The position numbers and the translations under genes were made by a program. A stretch of DNA of 63,217 bases from an uncultured Eggerthellaceae bacterium (lineage in GTDB: Bacteria; Actinomycetota; Coriobacteriia; Coriobacteriales; Eggerthellaceae): positions 1 through 63,217 of the forward strand of contig CANSWY010000009.1 of NCBI GenBank assembly GCA_947650915.1. The letters are read 5' to 3'. The notes beneath the pieces were generated by a model, which made no database searches, was not told the DNA's origin, and worked only from the letters and a program-made list of their open reading frames with translations. How positions within the stretch are numbered: position 1 is the first letter of the stretch; every line of letters begins with the position of its first letter. Below, piece by piece: positions 1 through 8,351 of this stretch.

Positions 1-57
1 TTTCAGTGCTCAATCTCTTTTCCTATGTGCAATTTGGAACGTCCCTTCTGCACATCT
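1..57 (+). repeat. Family A hairpin repeat, right part only (cut by window edge)
   Basis: Loop and right arm of the dispersed 98-bp hairpin; the left arm lies outside the window. The right arm carries the conserved GGAACGTCCC core and ends in CTGCACATC. It lies just upstream of the aspS promoter. Confidence 0.9.
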
Positions 58-102
58 GAGGGATGGCCATTCGCGAGCGGAGCGGACGCGGGCGGCTTGG
101 CG

Positions 103-108
103 TACAAT
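103..108 (+). promoter_or_regulatory. Probable -10 box of aspS
   Basis: TACAAT lies 41 nt before the chosen aspS ATG. No convincing -35 is visible. It supports the ATG at 150 rather than the in-frame upstream ATG at 63, which would precede the promoter. Confidence 0.5.
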
Positions 109-149
109 GGGACGGTTTCACCCGAACCTTCGAAGGGACTCACAGAACG

Positions 150-1931
150 ATGGCTGACCTCATCAACGAATACAGCATGCACACCGCCACCTGCGGCCAA
201 CTCTGCGCTGCGGATGACGGGCGCGAAGTCACGCTCACGGGTTGGGCATGGCACAACCGCGACCACGGCGGCCTCATCTTCATAGACTTGCGCGACCGCC
301 ACGGCTACACGCAAGTGGTGGTGGATCCTGATTGCGTCAGCGCGGATGACTTCGCGAAGGCCGAACACGTGGGCCGCGAAGACGTGCTGAAGGTGTCCGG
401 CTGCGTGCGCCTGCGTGCGGAAGACGCCGTGAACCCGGACATGGCCACCGGCCAGATAGAGGTGCTGGCCAGCAGCATCCAAGTGCTGAACAAGTCCGTC
501 ACGCCGCCGTTCGCCATTGAAGACGGCATCGAAACGGACGAGACCACCCGCATGAAGTGGCGCTACCTTGACCTGCGCCGTCCGGAGATGCACGCGAACA
601 TCAAGCTGCGCCACACGGTGATGCAGGCCATGCGCCGCGCGCTGGACGAGCGCGGTTTCTTGGAAGTGGAAACGCCCATCCTGGCGAACTCCACGCCGGA
701 GGGCGCGCGCGACTACATCGTGCCGTCCCGCCCGAACCCGGGCAAGTTCTACGCGCTGCCGCAAAGCCCGCAGCAGTTCAAGCAGATGCTCATGGCCGGC
801 GGCATTGAGCGCTACTTCCAGATCGCGCGCTGCTTCCGCGACGAAGACCTGCGCGCTGACCGTCAGCCGGAATTCACGCAGGTGGACATCGAGATGTCCT
901 TCGTCACGGAAGATGACGTCATCACCATGATGGAAGACGTCCTGCATGAGGTGTTCTCGGCGGTGGGGCTTGACCTCACGGTGCCGCTCCGGCGCATGCC
1001 CTACACGGAGGCCATGGCTAGCTACGGCTGTGACCGTCCGGACGTGCGCTTCGGCATGCTGCTGCATGACATCACGGACATCGTGCGCGACACCGGCTTC
1101 AAGGTGTTCGCTTCGGTGGCGCAATCCGGCGGCGTGGTGAAGGCCATCAACGCGAAGGGCGCGGGCGACTGGAGCCGCGGGGATGTGGAGAAGCTGGCTT
1201 CCATCGCGGAGGCGAACGGCGCGAAGGGCATGGCCTGGGTGGCGTTCACCACAGGCGGCGAAGAGAAGAGCCCCATCAAGAAATTCTTCACGGATGACGA
1301 ATGGGCCGCGCTCAAGGCCGAAATAGAAGTGGAGCCGGGGGACCTGCTGCTCTTCGCGGCGGACGAACCGGCCGTGGCGAACGCTGTGCTCTCTGCGCTG
1401 CGCCTGCACATGGCGGATGCGCTGGGCCTCATCCCAGAAGGGGAGCATGCGCTCCTTTGGGTGGTGGATTTCCCCATGTTCAAGTACGACGAGGACGAAA
1501 AGAAGTACGCTGCGGAGCATCACCCCTTCAGCAAGGTGGCGGATGAGGACCTGGGCCTCATGGAAACCGATCCGCTCTCCTGTGGCAGCTACGCCTATGA
1601 CATCGTGATGGACGGTTATGAGGTGGGCGGTGGTTCCATCCGCATCCATGACCCGGAAGAGCAGCGCCGCGTGCTGCGCGTGCTGGGGCTGTCCGACGAA
1701 GACATAGATGACAAGTTCGGCCACCTGATCCAGGCGCTTTCGCTGGGCACGCCGCCGCATGGCGGCATCGCGCTGGGGTTGGACCGCCTGGTCATGCTGC
1801 TGGCCGGCAAGGATTCCATCCGTGACGTCATCGCGTTCCCGAAGACCTCCAGCGCGGCCGATCCCATGACGGGCGCACCTTCAGAGGTGACGGCGCGCCA
1901 GCTCAAGGAAGTGGACCTGCGCCTGATGTAG
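150..1931 (+). CDS. aspS: Aspartate--tRNA ligase
   Basis: This 593-aa class II aminoacyl-tRNA synthetase charges tRNA-Asp in the cytoplasm. Visible parts are the N-terminal OB-fold anticodon domain (GWAWHNRDHGG, IFIDLRD), the aspartate-site QSPQQFKQ segment near residue 205, motif 2 (FRDEDLRADRQPEFTQ, near residue 229), an inserted GAD-type domain around residues 290-410, and motif 3 (GIALGLDRLVML, near residue 537). Length and the GAD insertion fit the bacterial type. The start at 150 was chosen because it lies downstream of a TACAAT -10 box and an AGGGA Shine-Dalgarno-like stretch, while the upstream in-frame ATG at 63 would put non-conserved repeat-adjacent sequence in the protein. It is monocistronic; the next gene follows a 190-nt repeat-rich gap. 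Confidence 0.97.
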   Translation: MADLINEYSMHTATCGQLCAADDGREVTLTGWAWHNRDHGGLIFIDLRDRHGYTQVVVDPDCVSADDFAKAEHVGREDVLKVSGCVRLRAEDAVNPDMATGQIEVLASSIQVLNKSVTPPFAIEDGIETDETTRMKWRYLDLRRPEMHANIKLRHTVMQAMRRALDERGFLEVETPILANSTPEGARDYIVPSRPNPGKFYALPQSPQQFKQMLMAGGIERYFQIARCFRDEDLRADRQPEFTQVDIEMSFVTEDDVITMMEDVLHEVFSAVGLDLTVPLRRMPYTEAMASYGCDRPDVRFGMLLHDITDIVRDTGFKVFASVAQSGGVVKAINAKGAGDWSRGDVEKLASIAEANGAKGMAWVAFTTGGEEKSPIKKFFTDDEWAALKAEIEVEPGDLLLFAADEPAVANAVLSALRLHMADALGLIPEGEHALLWVVDFPMFKYDEDEKKYAAEHHPFSKVADEDLGLMETDPLSCGSYAYDIVMDGYEVGGGSIRIHDPEEQRRVLRVLGLSDEDIDDKFGHLIQALSLGTPPHGGIALGLDRLVMLLAGKDSIRDVIAFPKTSSAADPMTGAPSEVTARQLKEVDLRLM

Positions 1932-1984
1932 GCTGCTCTTGGCGGGCGATGCGTGAAGAACCATGCGCGCATCTGAGGGTCAAC

Positions 1985-2073
1985 CCGAATGTCCTCCGTG
2001 GGCGGATCGATTCGAATGTCCTTCGTGGGCGCGCAAACTCGTCCGTGGGTGCGCAAACCCGAACGTTCTTCGT
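1985..2073 (+). repeat. Short tandem repeat cluster (about three degenerate units)
   Basis: Units resembling CGAATGTCCTTCGTGGG followed by GCGCAAACTCG recur at about 1987, 2012 and 2061. They differ from the other repeat families in the window. They run into the perfect hairpin that follows. Confidence 0.6.
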
Positions 2074-2099
2074 GGGTGCGCAAACTCGTTTGCGCACCC
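2074..2099 (+). terminator. Strong hairpin downstream of aspS
   Basis: GGGTGCGCAAA, loop CTCG, TTTGCGCACCC forms a perfect 11-bp stem. There is no T tract, so it may be a REP-like hairpin that doubles as a terminator between aspS and the next gene. Confidence 0.5.
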
Positions 2100-2119
2100 T
2101 TCGCATAAAGGAGGCGGGC

Positions 2120-2536
2120 ATGCTGCATCAGGATTACATCGTTCGGATGCTGTCCGAACTGGCCGCGGCGGTCACCCGTTGCGTGCTGCGCGGAGAGAGC
2201 CGGCGCACGCCCGAAGAGTCCGCCGAGGCGCTGGAAGAGGCCGTGGGGAACGCTGTGGCCATCGACGGCGCGGCATTCCTGGCGCTGGCCCCGGAATCCA
2301 TCGCGCAGATCATGCAGGTCACGGGCACGGACCCGCGCGTGTCTGAATACGTGGCGCGCACGGTGATGCTGGCCGGTGCGTACCAGGCTGAAGCGGGCAA
2401 CGCGGATCTGGCAGCGCTGCGCCGCGAACAGGCGCGGGCCATCGCGGCTGCCTACGGCCATGACATCTCTGACATGGAAGGCAGCGCAGAGGAAGCGGGC
2501 GCAGCTGCTGCCGAAGCCATGTCGGAGCATGCCTGA
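2120..2536 (+). CDS. Conserved-looking small protein of unknown function (138 aa)
   Basis: The start at 2120 is fixed by an excellent Shine-Dalgarno (AAAGGAGG, 5 nt spacing); an open frame extends upstream to 1949 but only through repeats. The protein is acidic, alanine- and glutamate-rich and predicted helical, beginning MLHQDYIVRMLSELAAAV. It has no signal peptide, membrane segment or catalytic motif. The N-terminus loosely recalls the DUF6483-type helical proteins of Firmicutes, but that is from memory and weak. It stands alone between aspS and the cold-shock gene. Confidence 0.75.
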   Translation: MLHQDYIVRMLSELAAAVTRCVLRGESRRTPEESAEALEEAVGNAVAIDGAAFLALAPESIAQIMQVTGTDPRVSEYVARTVMLAGAYQAEAGNADLAALRREQARAIAAAYGHDISDMEGSAEEAGAAAAEAMSEHA

Positions 2537-2613
2537 AGTTGTCAGTTTGGCAACGGCATTCGTGGATTCTTGTGATGGCAAAAAATCCGCGGCGTTTTCA
2601 GGGGCATTTAGCG

Positions 2614-2619
2614 TATAGT
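2614..2619 (+). promoter_or_regulatory. Probable -10 box of the cold-shock gene
   Basis: TATAGT here would give a 5' untranslated leader of about 100 nt before the ATG at 2728. A long structured leader (including a CCCG/CGGG hairpin near 2690) is typical of cold-shock mRNAs. Confidence 0.4.
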
Positions 2620-2727
2620 GATTCATGCTCCGCACATTTGGGGCATGCTCAAGATGCGCAGATGATGTCTTGGGCGTCGGTTTTGAGGTCCCGTTCGGAA
2701 GCGGGGCTTTAGGAAAGAGGATTCAGC

Positions 2728-2931
2728 ATGGCGGAAGGCACAGTCAAGTGGTTCAACCCGGAAAAGGGCTACGGATTCATCTCTCAGCCTGATGGCGAAG
2801 ATCTCTTCGTCCATTTCTCTGAGATCCAGATGGACGGATTCAAGACCCTGGACGAAGGAGCGGCTGTTTCCTTCGACATCACCACTGGCCAGAACGGCAA
2901 ACTGCAGGCCAGCAACGTGACGAAGCTGTAA
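2728..2931 (+). CDS. Cold-shock protein, CspA family
   Basis: A 67-aa single cold-shock domain, which binds single-stranded RNA and DNA and acts as an RNA chaperone. Both RNA-binding motifs are visible: KGYGFI (RNP1) and DLFVHFSEI (RNP2). Length is exactly that of the family. A GAAAGAGG Shine-Dalgarno precedes the ATG, and a strong intrinsic terminator follows immediately, so the gene is its own transcription unit with a long leader. Confidence 0.96.
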   Translation: MAEGTVKWFNPEKGYGFISQPDGEDLFVHFSEIQMDGFKTLDEGAAVSFDITTGQNGKLQASNVTKL

Positions 2932-2953
2932 AGCACAACATTCAACGTCATGG

Positions 2954-2983
2954 AACGGCCCTCCTTCGGGAGGGCCGTTTTTC
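2954..2983 (+). terminator. Intrinsic terminator after the cold-shock gene
   Basis: AACGGCCCTCC, TTCG tetraloop, GGAGGGCCGTT, then a T run. A perfect 11-bp stem. It also sits at the 3' end of the convergent TetR gene and may serve both strands. Confidence 0.9.
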
Positions 2984-3641
2984 ATTGCACGGGCTGCATG
3001 CCGTCGAACAGGGGGTCGGAAACGGCGCCTGGTGAGTTGGCGCTCAGCAGCGTATCCAGGAGCAGCGGAAAGCTGTCGTCGGACGGTGTGTTGAGAAGCT
3101 TGTAGAGCCTGCGCGGCACGGCGTCATCCAGATAACGGCAGAGCGTCTGCACGTCGTAAGGCATGCCCGCTTTGAACCAGTGGGTGACTCCTCCTACTTC
3201 GGCATCAGCGAGCGCGATGATCTGGAACTCGAGCTCCTCATCGATATCTTGACGCTTGTATTCCACGATGGTCTCTCGCAGCGTTTCTATTCTGCGCCGT
3301 TTCGCGTGGGAAAAAAGGGATTGATACCCGTCCATATCGAAAGACCAACGATAGAGCGTCTTGTGCTGTGCGAATGCTGTGGTGTTCAGGAAGTTCGATT
3401 GGAACCAGTTCAGCGTTCTCCCCGTCTGAAAAAGGTATTTCTCAGCGATCAGATTGTAGTGCCATTGGCTTATGTCGTACTTGTCCTTGAAGTGATAGTA
3501 GAACGTTGAACGTGCGATGCCTGCGCTGCGACAGATCTGTCCAACAGATATCTCGTCAAAGCGATATTGGCCGAGAAGCTTCTCGTAGGCGTTGACGACA
3601 GAGATCTGGGTTGCATAGCCATTTGGGATCATTCGTGCCAT
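2982..3641 (-). CDS. TetR/AcrR-type transcriptional regulator
   Basis: 219 aa with an N-terminal TetR helix-turn-helix at residues 30-53 (ISVGQICRSAGIARSTFYYHF) and a divergent ligand/dimer domain. The ATG at 3641 has a GAGGAGA Shine-Dalgarno 8 nt upstream; the open frame runs further upstream to 3827 through the intergenic region, but that part is not protein-like. It diverges from the molybdopterin-enzyme operon across a 262-nt spacer with an inverted repeat, the classical arrangement for a local substrate-responsive regulator of the adjacent operon (inference). The inducer is unknown. Confidence 0.9.
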   Translation of the reverse strand: MARMIPNGYATQISVVNAYEKLLGQYRFDEISVGQICRSAGIARSTFYYHFKDKYDISQWHYNLIAEKYLFQTGRTLNWFQSNFLNTTAFAQHKTLYRWSFDMDGYQSLFSHAKRRRIETLRETIVEYKRQDIDEELEFQIIALADAEVGGVTHWFKAGMPYDVQTLCRYLDDAVPRRLYKLLNTPSDDSFPLLLDTLLSANSPGAVSDPLFDGMQPVQ

Positions 3642-3680
3642 ACATCCGTCTCCTCGCGAAGCATCGGTAGACGCGCTCAA

Positions 3681-3719
3681 GTATACAACCGGTTCTCTGC
3701 TATAGGGCCGGTTCGTACA
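3681..3719. promoter_or_regulatory. Candidate operator between the regulator and the molybdopterin operon
   Basis: TACAACCGG and CCGGTTCGTA form an imperfect inverted repeat around a TATAGG-like -10 element, 40 nt upstream of the regulator start. Position and symmetry suit TetR-type control of both divergent units. Confidence 0.5.
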
Positions 3720-3808
3720 TTTTGATGCGAATGTCTGAGCGGTCCTGTCAAAGAGGGAACCTTGTCTGTTCCCCTCATCTGAGCATGCGCGTACTTTTGA
3801 ATCCAGGG

Positions 3809-3833
3809 AGTTCCATGCGGTCGGCATGGAACG
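3809..3833 (+). other. Leader hairpin upstream of the molybdopterin operon
   Basis: GTTCCATGC and GCATGGAAC form a 9-bp stem in the presumed 5' leader. There is no T tract. Function unknown; it could modulate mRNA stability or attenuation. Confidence 0.4.
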
Positions 3834-3903
3834 AATGGCAGGCGAAGGCGGGTTTTCTGTCCTCCAGTGCTTTCGCCGAGCGGACCGAAAGGAGTGAGGT
3901 GTG

Positions 3904-6357
3904 ATGGCCGATCATGGAGTGGAGGGGTATAACAACAGCGGTGTGTCCACACAGCTTGTTGGCGACTTCATCGAAGTCCCTCATGAGCGCCCATGGCGTT
4001 ATGAGGAAGATGGGCTCACCGTCACAAGGGGGAGCGCCTGGTCGGGTCCTGGCTGTCATGACGGATGCGGCGTTCTGCTGTACACGGACGAAGATGGCAA
4101 GCTGGTGAAATGCGAGGGCGATCCGGAAAATCCGTACAACGGGGGCCGTCTGTGCGTTCGTTGCCTGGATGTGCCTGAGGTGACGTATCACAAAGACCGC
4201 TTGCTCTATCCCATGAAGCGCGATCCGAAGGACCGCGGCAAGGACAAATGGGAGCGCATCTCTTGGAATGAAGCCATCGATCTGGTGGCGGACACCTTCT
4301 TGGAGATCAAGGAGAAATACGGTGCGGAGTCGGTCGTGTTCGGCCAGGGCACGGGAAGGGACATCGCGGCATACATCACGCGTCTGTGCTGGTCGTTCGG
4401 ATCCCCCAACTACGTTCTGTTCCTCTCTGGTTGCGCGTGCTATCTGCCTCGTGTCGCAGGCATGGCGGCGACGGCTGGCTCGTTCTGGGTGGCTGATTGC
4501 TCGCAGCAGTTCGCCGACCGCTACGACAATCCGCAGTATCAGGTTCCGGAAACGATGTACATCTGGGGCAATTATCCGCTGCGGGCGAATTCCGATGGCT
4601 TCTATGGGCATTGGGTCATCGACTTGATGAAGCGCGGCATGGAAGTGGTCATGATCGACCCGAAGGTCACCTGGCTTTCGTCTCATGCCAAGCTGCATCT
4701 GGCCATTCGTCCGGGCACGGATGCTGCGCTCGCGCTCGGCTTCTTGAACGTCATCATCAATGAGGACCTCTATGATCACGACTTCGTTGAGCGGTGGACC
4801 TATGGGTTCGATCAGCTGAAAGAACGCGTGCAGGATTATCCCCCTGAGAAGGTTGCTGAGATCACGTGGATCCCGGAGGAGAAGATCGTCGCTGCTGCCC
4901 GTTTGCTGGCGAACAGCAAGCCGGCCACCATGCAGTGGGGCGTTGCGGTGGATATGACCAAGGAGGCCCTTCCTGCTTCACAGGCCATTGCAGCGTGCTT
5001 CCAGATCACCGGCAATGTGGATGTGCCCGGCGGCATCATCGCTCCTCCTGAGATCTTGAACTACGCAGGCGGCTGGGGACGCGAGCTCTGCCCGGAGGAG
5101 ACGTGGAAGAAGCGCATCGGCCTTGACATGTATCCGCTGCTCAACTTCGGTTTCCAGATCGCGCAACCCGATGAGCTCCGTCACACCATGGTCACTGGTG
5201 AACCGTACAAGATCCATGCAACGTGGCTGCAACAGAACAACACGTTGTCGTGCATGTCGGCTGACCCGCAAGAGACCTATGCAGGGTTGATGAACTGCGA
5301 TTTCAACGTGTCAGTGGACCTGTTCATGACCCCCACCATCATGGCCACCTCCGATGTGGTGCTTCCGGCGGCAACCTTCCCTGAGCGCAATGGCATCCGC
5401 TTGGGCGACGGCGTGCAGCGCGGTGAGGTCATCAACAAGGTGTGCCAGGTGGGCGAATGCAAATCCGACATGGAGATCAACCTGCTGGTGGGCAAGCGCT
5501 TCAACCCGGAAGCATGGCCGTGGGACACGGTGGACGAGATGTTCAGCGCCATGCTGGAAGCCCAGACGCCCTTCAGCTTCGAAGATGTGCGCGCCAACGG
5601 CCCCATCTATCTGCCGTTCAGCTACAAGCGCTATGAGACCGGGCGTCTGCGCGCGGATGGCCAACCCGGATTCGGCACGCCGACGGGGCGGATCGAGCTT
5701 TGGTCCACGTTCTACAACAGTGCGGGCATGGATCCTCTTCCGTACTTCGAGGAGCCCGTACCGGGACCCACCTCGACTCCTGAACTGCTTGACGAGTATC
5801 CCCTGGTGTTGACCACCGGTGCCCGTCCGTGGTCGCTCTTCCATTCGGAGCATCGTCAGGTCAAGCGCATGCGCAACCTGAAGAAGGAGGCCAACGTCTA
5901 CATGAATCCTGCCACGGCAGAGGAATACGGCCTGCAGGATGGCGATTGGGTCTGGATCGAGAACGTCTATGGGCGCTGCAAGTCCAAGGTGGAGATCACC
6001 AACATCTACCAGAATCCGAAGGTCATCGCATGCGACCACGCATGGTGGCACCCCGAGGGGGATCCTGAGGACCTGTATGAGACCCACGATCTGAACGTGA
6101 ACAATCTCCTCCCGGGCATCCCCGGCAAGGCAGGGTTCGGGTCGAACTACAAGACGACGCTGGTGAAGCTCTACAAGGTCACGCCTGAGGACGAGACCAA
6201 TGGCAGCTTCGTCACGGGCGAAGAAGGCGGCAAGTCCCAGGCGCTGGACGGGAAAGGCGTTGCGGCCATCCAGGCGCTGGTCGATCACCGCAATCAGCTC
6301 GTTGAGGATTGCAGGATCGTCAGGGAGGCCATCGAGGCCGCCGCGTCTGAGGAGTGA
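3904..6357 (+). CDS. Molybdopterin-dependent oxidoreductase, candidate phenolic dehydroxylase/transhydroxylase
   Basis: 817-aa catalytic subunit of the DMSO-reductase superfamily (bis-MGD molybdenum). The N-terminus carries a Fe-S-type motif with C51, C55 and C84 (C-x3-C-x28-C); the usual first Cys is replaced, although C70 and C87 lie nearby. The GCAC segment (C177/C179) lies where the protein ligand of Mo usually falls. The C-terminal MopB domain follows from about residue 620 (TTGARPWSLFHSEHRQ). There is no twin-arginine signal, so it should be cytoplasmic. AAGGAG precedes a GTG at 3901 and ATG at 3904; the ATG was taken. The compact form, the bis-[4Fe-4S] partner and the MFS neighbour recall the acetylene-hydratase / catechol-dehydroxylase / phenol-transhydroxylase branch of gut Eggerthellaceae (family knowledge). 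Substrate is not assignable. Confidence 0.85.
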   Translation: MADHGVEGYNNSGVSTQLVGDFIEVPHERPWRYEEDGLTVTRGSAWSGPGCHDGCGVLLYTDEDGKLVKCEGDPENPYNGGRLCVRCLDVPEVTYHKDRLLYPMKRDPKDRGKDKWERISWNEAIDLVADTFLEIKEKYGAESVVFGQGTGRDIAAYITRLCWSFGSPNYVLFLSGCACYLPRVAGMAATAGSFWVADCSQQFADRYDNPQYQVPETMYIWGNYPLRANSDGFYGHWVIDLMKRGMEVVMIDPKVTWLSSHAKLHLAIRPGTDAALALGFLNVIINEDLYDHDFVERWTYGFDQLKERVQDYPPEKVAEITWIPEEKIVAAARLLANSKPATMQWGVAVDMTKEALPASQAIAACFQITGNVDVPGGIIAPPEILNYAGGWGRELCPEETWKKRIGLDMYPLLNFGFQIAQPDELRHTMVTGEPYKIHATWLQQNNTLSCMSADPQETYAGLMNCDFNVSVDLFMTPTIMATSDVVLPAATFPERNGIRLGDGVQRGEVINKVCQVGECKSDMEINLLVGKRFNPEAWPWDTVDEMFSAMLEAQTPFSFEDVRANGPIYLPFSYKRYETGRLRADGQPGFGTPTGRIELWSTFYNSAGMDPLPYFEEPVPGPTSTPELLDEYPLVLTTGARPWSLFHSEHRQVKRMRNLKKEANVYMNPATAEEYGLQDGDWVWIENVYGRCKSKVEITNIYQNPKVIACDHAWWHPEGDPEDLYETHDLNVNNLLPGIPGKAGFGSNYKTTLVKLYKVTPEDETNGSFVTGEEGGKSQALDGKGVAAIQALVDHRNQLVEDCRIVREAIEAAASEE

Positions 6358-6445
6358 CGCTCGCTTTCCCTGGACCTATCGGGCAATGCAATGAGACATC
6401 GGCATGGGTGCGTGCGCCCATGCCGGGAAGATTGAGAGGTGTGCA

Positions 6446-6823
6446 ATGCAAACAGCAACAGAGCTGAACGCTCGGACGCAGGCGAAGTACGGATTGCTGG
6501 TCGACTATCAGTGGTGCACGGGGTGCCATTCATGTGAGATCGCGTGCCAGATGGAGCATCAGCTCCCCGTCGGGCAGTCGGGCATCCTCGTCCACGACAT
6601 GGGGCACTGGCCTTTGGAAGAGGGCGGTGATGAATGGCAGTTCGGCTATCTGCCTGCACCGAACAGCGTGTGCGACACCTGCGCCCATCGCCGTTCCCTG
6701 GGCAAGGTGCCCACGTGCGTGCAGCACTGCCAGGCCCAGTGCCTCACATTCGGCCCCATCGATGAGATGGCAGAAAAGGCGAAAGAGCACAAGGACAACG
6801 TTCTGTTCGCGCTAGGTGAGTAG
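6446..6823 (+). CDS. Bis-[4Fe-4S] electron-transfer protein (small subunit)
   Basis: 125 aa. Two cluster-binding sets are visible: C24-x2-C27-x2-C30-x3-C34 and C76-x2-C79-x11-C91-x3-C95, with an extra C99. It resembles the N-terminal half of iron-sulfur beta subunits of molybdopterin enzymes but is shortened to two clusters and lacks a membrane anchor or signal. It probably carries electrons to the molybdenum enzyme encoded 88 nt upstream. The start at 6446 is supported by GAGAGG 6 nt upstream; an in-frame ATG at 6404 has no such site. Confidence 0.9.
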   Translation: MQTATELNARTQAKYGLLVDYQWCTGCHSCEIACQMEHQLPVGQSGILVHDMGHWPLEEGGDEWQFGYLPAPNSVCDTCAHRRSLGKVPTCVQHCQAQCLTFGPIDEMAEKAKEHKDNVLFALGE

Positions 6824-6826
6824 ACG

Positions 6827-6850
6827 GACGCGCCCTTCGAGCGCGTCCTC
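6827..6850 (+). other. Intercistronic hairpin
   Basis: GGACGCG and CGCGTCC pair around an about 8-nt loop right after the bis-[4Fe-4S] gene stop. Without a T tract it is more likely an mRNA-stabilising or partially terminating structure that separates expression of the enzyme genes from the transporter gene. Confidence 0.4.
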
Positions 6851-6951
6851 TTGGCAGAGATTTCTTCAAAAATGCGGTCCGCGATACCGGATCCGGCGGG
6901 ACTTATCAAGGCCGGGAGACCGGGCGGACGCTCGATCAGATGGAGGCATTC

Positions 6952-8301
6952 ATGAAGATACAGAAATGGGGAGTGGAAGATCGCCAGCTCACTCCCCGGG
7001 AGCGATGGATCACGTTTTCCGTCATTCTCCTGGTCGCGGTTCTGGCTGCCCTCAATATGTTCAAGGCGTCCCCTGCGATACAGTACATCGCCAGTGACAT
7101 TGAGATGCCGAAGAACATGATCTCCCAGATCATGGGGTCTTACTCCATCCCTGCGGTCATCTTCGCGTATGTGGGGATGTGGTTCGGGCAGAAGCTGGGA
7201 TTCAAGCTTTCCACGCTCGTTTCGGTGCTGCTGATGGCGGGCGGTACGGTGATGTGCCTGCTCGTCACCGACCCTGATCTTTTCTTGGCGGGCAGGATCT
7301 TCGAAGGCTGCGGGTATGGCATCATCGCGGTGATCGGTCCTAACGCGATTCCGCGCATCTTTCCACAGAAGAACATCCCCCTTTCCATGGGCATCTGGTC
7401 TCAGTGGATCACGTTCGGCACAGTGGTGTCTTTCATTTTCGCACCGATGTTGTTCAGCTTGGGCGGTGGCATAGAGGTGCCGTTCTCGTGGCATGCCATC
7501 TGGGTCGCTGCTGTCGTCTTGGAGGTCGTCATCGCGGTCTTGGTCGTTGTCTTCTTGAAGATGCCTGCGGTGGGTGAGAATACCATCGTTGGCGGTGACG
7601 TCACCAAGAAGCTCATCAAGGGAAAGAACTTCATGGGGAGCGCTATCGTGGTCTCAGTGGCGTTCGTGGTGTTCGCTTATCTGAACGTGGTGGCATTCAA
7701 CACCATGTATCCTTCGTACTTGCAGCAAGTCAAGGGTCTTGATGTGTCGCTCTCTTCTTGGATGACCATGATCGCATCCATTCTTGGCGCCATCATCGGC
7801 ATCTTCTGCGGCGTCATCGCAGCGAAGAGGCACTGGCGGAAGGCGTTCATCGTGATCGGCTACGCCGTGTGGGCAGTGATCGCGTTCTTCTGCCTTTGGA
7901 CTCCAGGCACTGACATGGTGGGACCGTGGATCGGCATCATCATCTACGGCATTCCGCTGGGTTTCGTTCCCACGTGCACCCGTGCCATCATTCCTCGGCT
8001 CGTCGTTGACCCCAAGAAGCTCGACTTCGCGCTATCCACCATGGGCTTCCTCATGGCATTGGGCAAAGTGCTGGGCGGTTACTTCGTTTCGCCATCCATC
8101 ATCGAATTCGGCTATACGGGCATGGCGCAGTTCACGCTCGCTCCGATGTGCGTGCTCGCTGCTCTGTTGGTCGTCTTCTTCGTGAAGGGTGACAAAGCCC
8201 TTGATGAGCTGCGCGATCAGGAGACGCGCGAGTCCCTGGCAATCGATGCGGAGAGCAGTGCTGGTGAAGAGGATGCTCGGGCAGACGTTGAGCGCGGATG
8301 A
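6952..8301 (+). CDS. MFS transporter, probable aromatic-acid or phenolic carrier
   Basis: 449 aa with about 12 hydrophobic segments in two sets of six and a charged central loop (GGDVTKKLIKGKN) near residue 215, the major facilitator architecture. It should sit in the cytoplasmic membrane and move a small solute, probably with protons. The start at 6952 has GGAGG 5 nt upstream; an ATG 12 nt earlier has no usable ribosome site. Gene order enzyme, electron carrier, transporter, decarboxylase suggests uptake of the operon's substrate or exchange for its product (inference). Confidence 0.88.
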   Translation: MKIQKWGVEDRQLTPRERWITFSVILLVAVLAALNMFKASPAIQYIASDIEMPKNMISQIMGSYSIPAVIFAYVGMWFGQKLGFKLSTLVSVLLMAGGTVMCLLVTDPDLFLAGRIFEGCGYGIIAVIGPNAIPRIFPQKNIPLSMGIWSQWITFGTVVSFIFAPMLFSLGGGIEVPFSWHAIWVAAVVLEVVIAVLVVVFLKMPAVGENTIVGGDVTKKLIKGKNFMGSAIVVSVAFVVFAYLNVVAFNTMYPSYLQQVKGLDVSLSSWMTMIASILGAIIGIFCGVIAAKRHWRKAFIVIGYAVWAVIAFFCLWTPGTDMVGPWIGIIIYGIPLGFVPTCTRAIIPRLVVDPKKLDFALSTMGFLMALGKVLGGYFVSPSIIEFGYTGMAQFTLAPMCVLAALLVVFFVKGDKALDELRDQETRESLAIDAESSAGEEDARADVERG

Positions 8302-8351
8302 GGATGTGCGCAGACACGGTTCGAGCCATGTATCGAATGAAGGAGAATGAC

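Noticed and set aside
3-1760. Long antisense open frame opposite aspS
   Set aside because: Shadow of codon bias in high-G+C DNA; no family match, and aspS is unambiguous on the other strand.
3642-3827. 62-residue N-terminal extension of the TetR regulator
   Set aside because: No conserved pattern, and the ATG at 3641 has a good ribosome site next to the helix-turn-helix domain.
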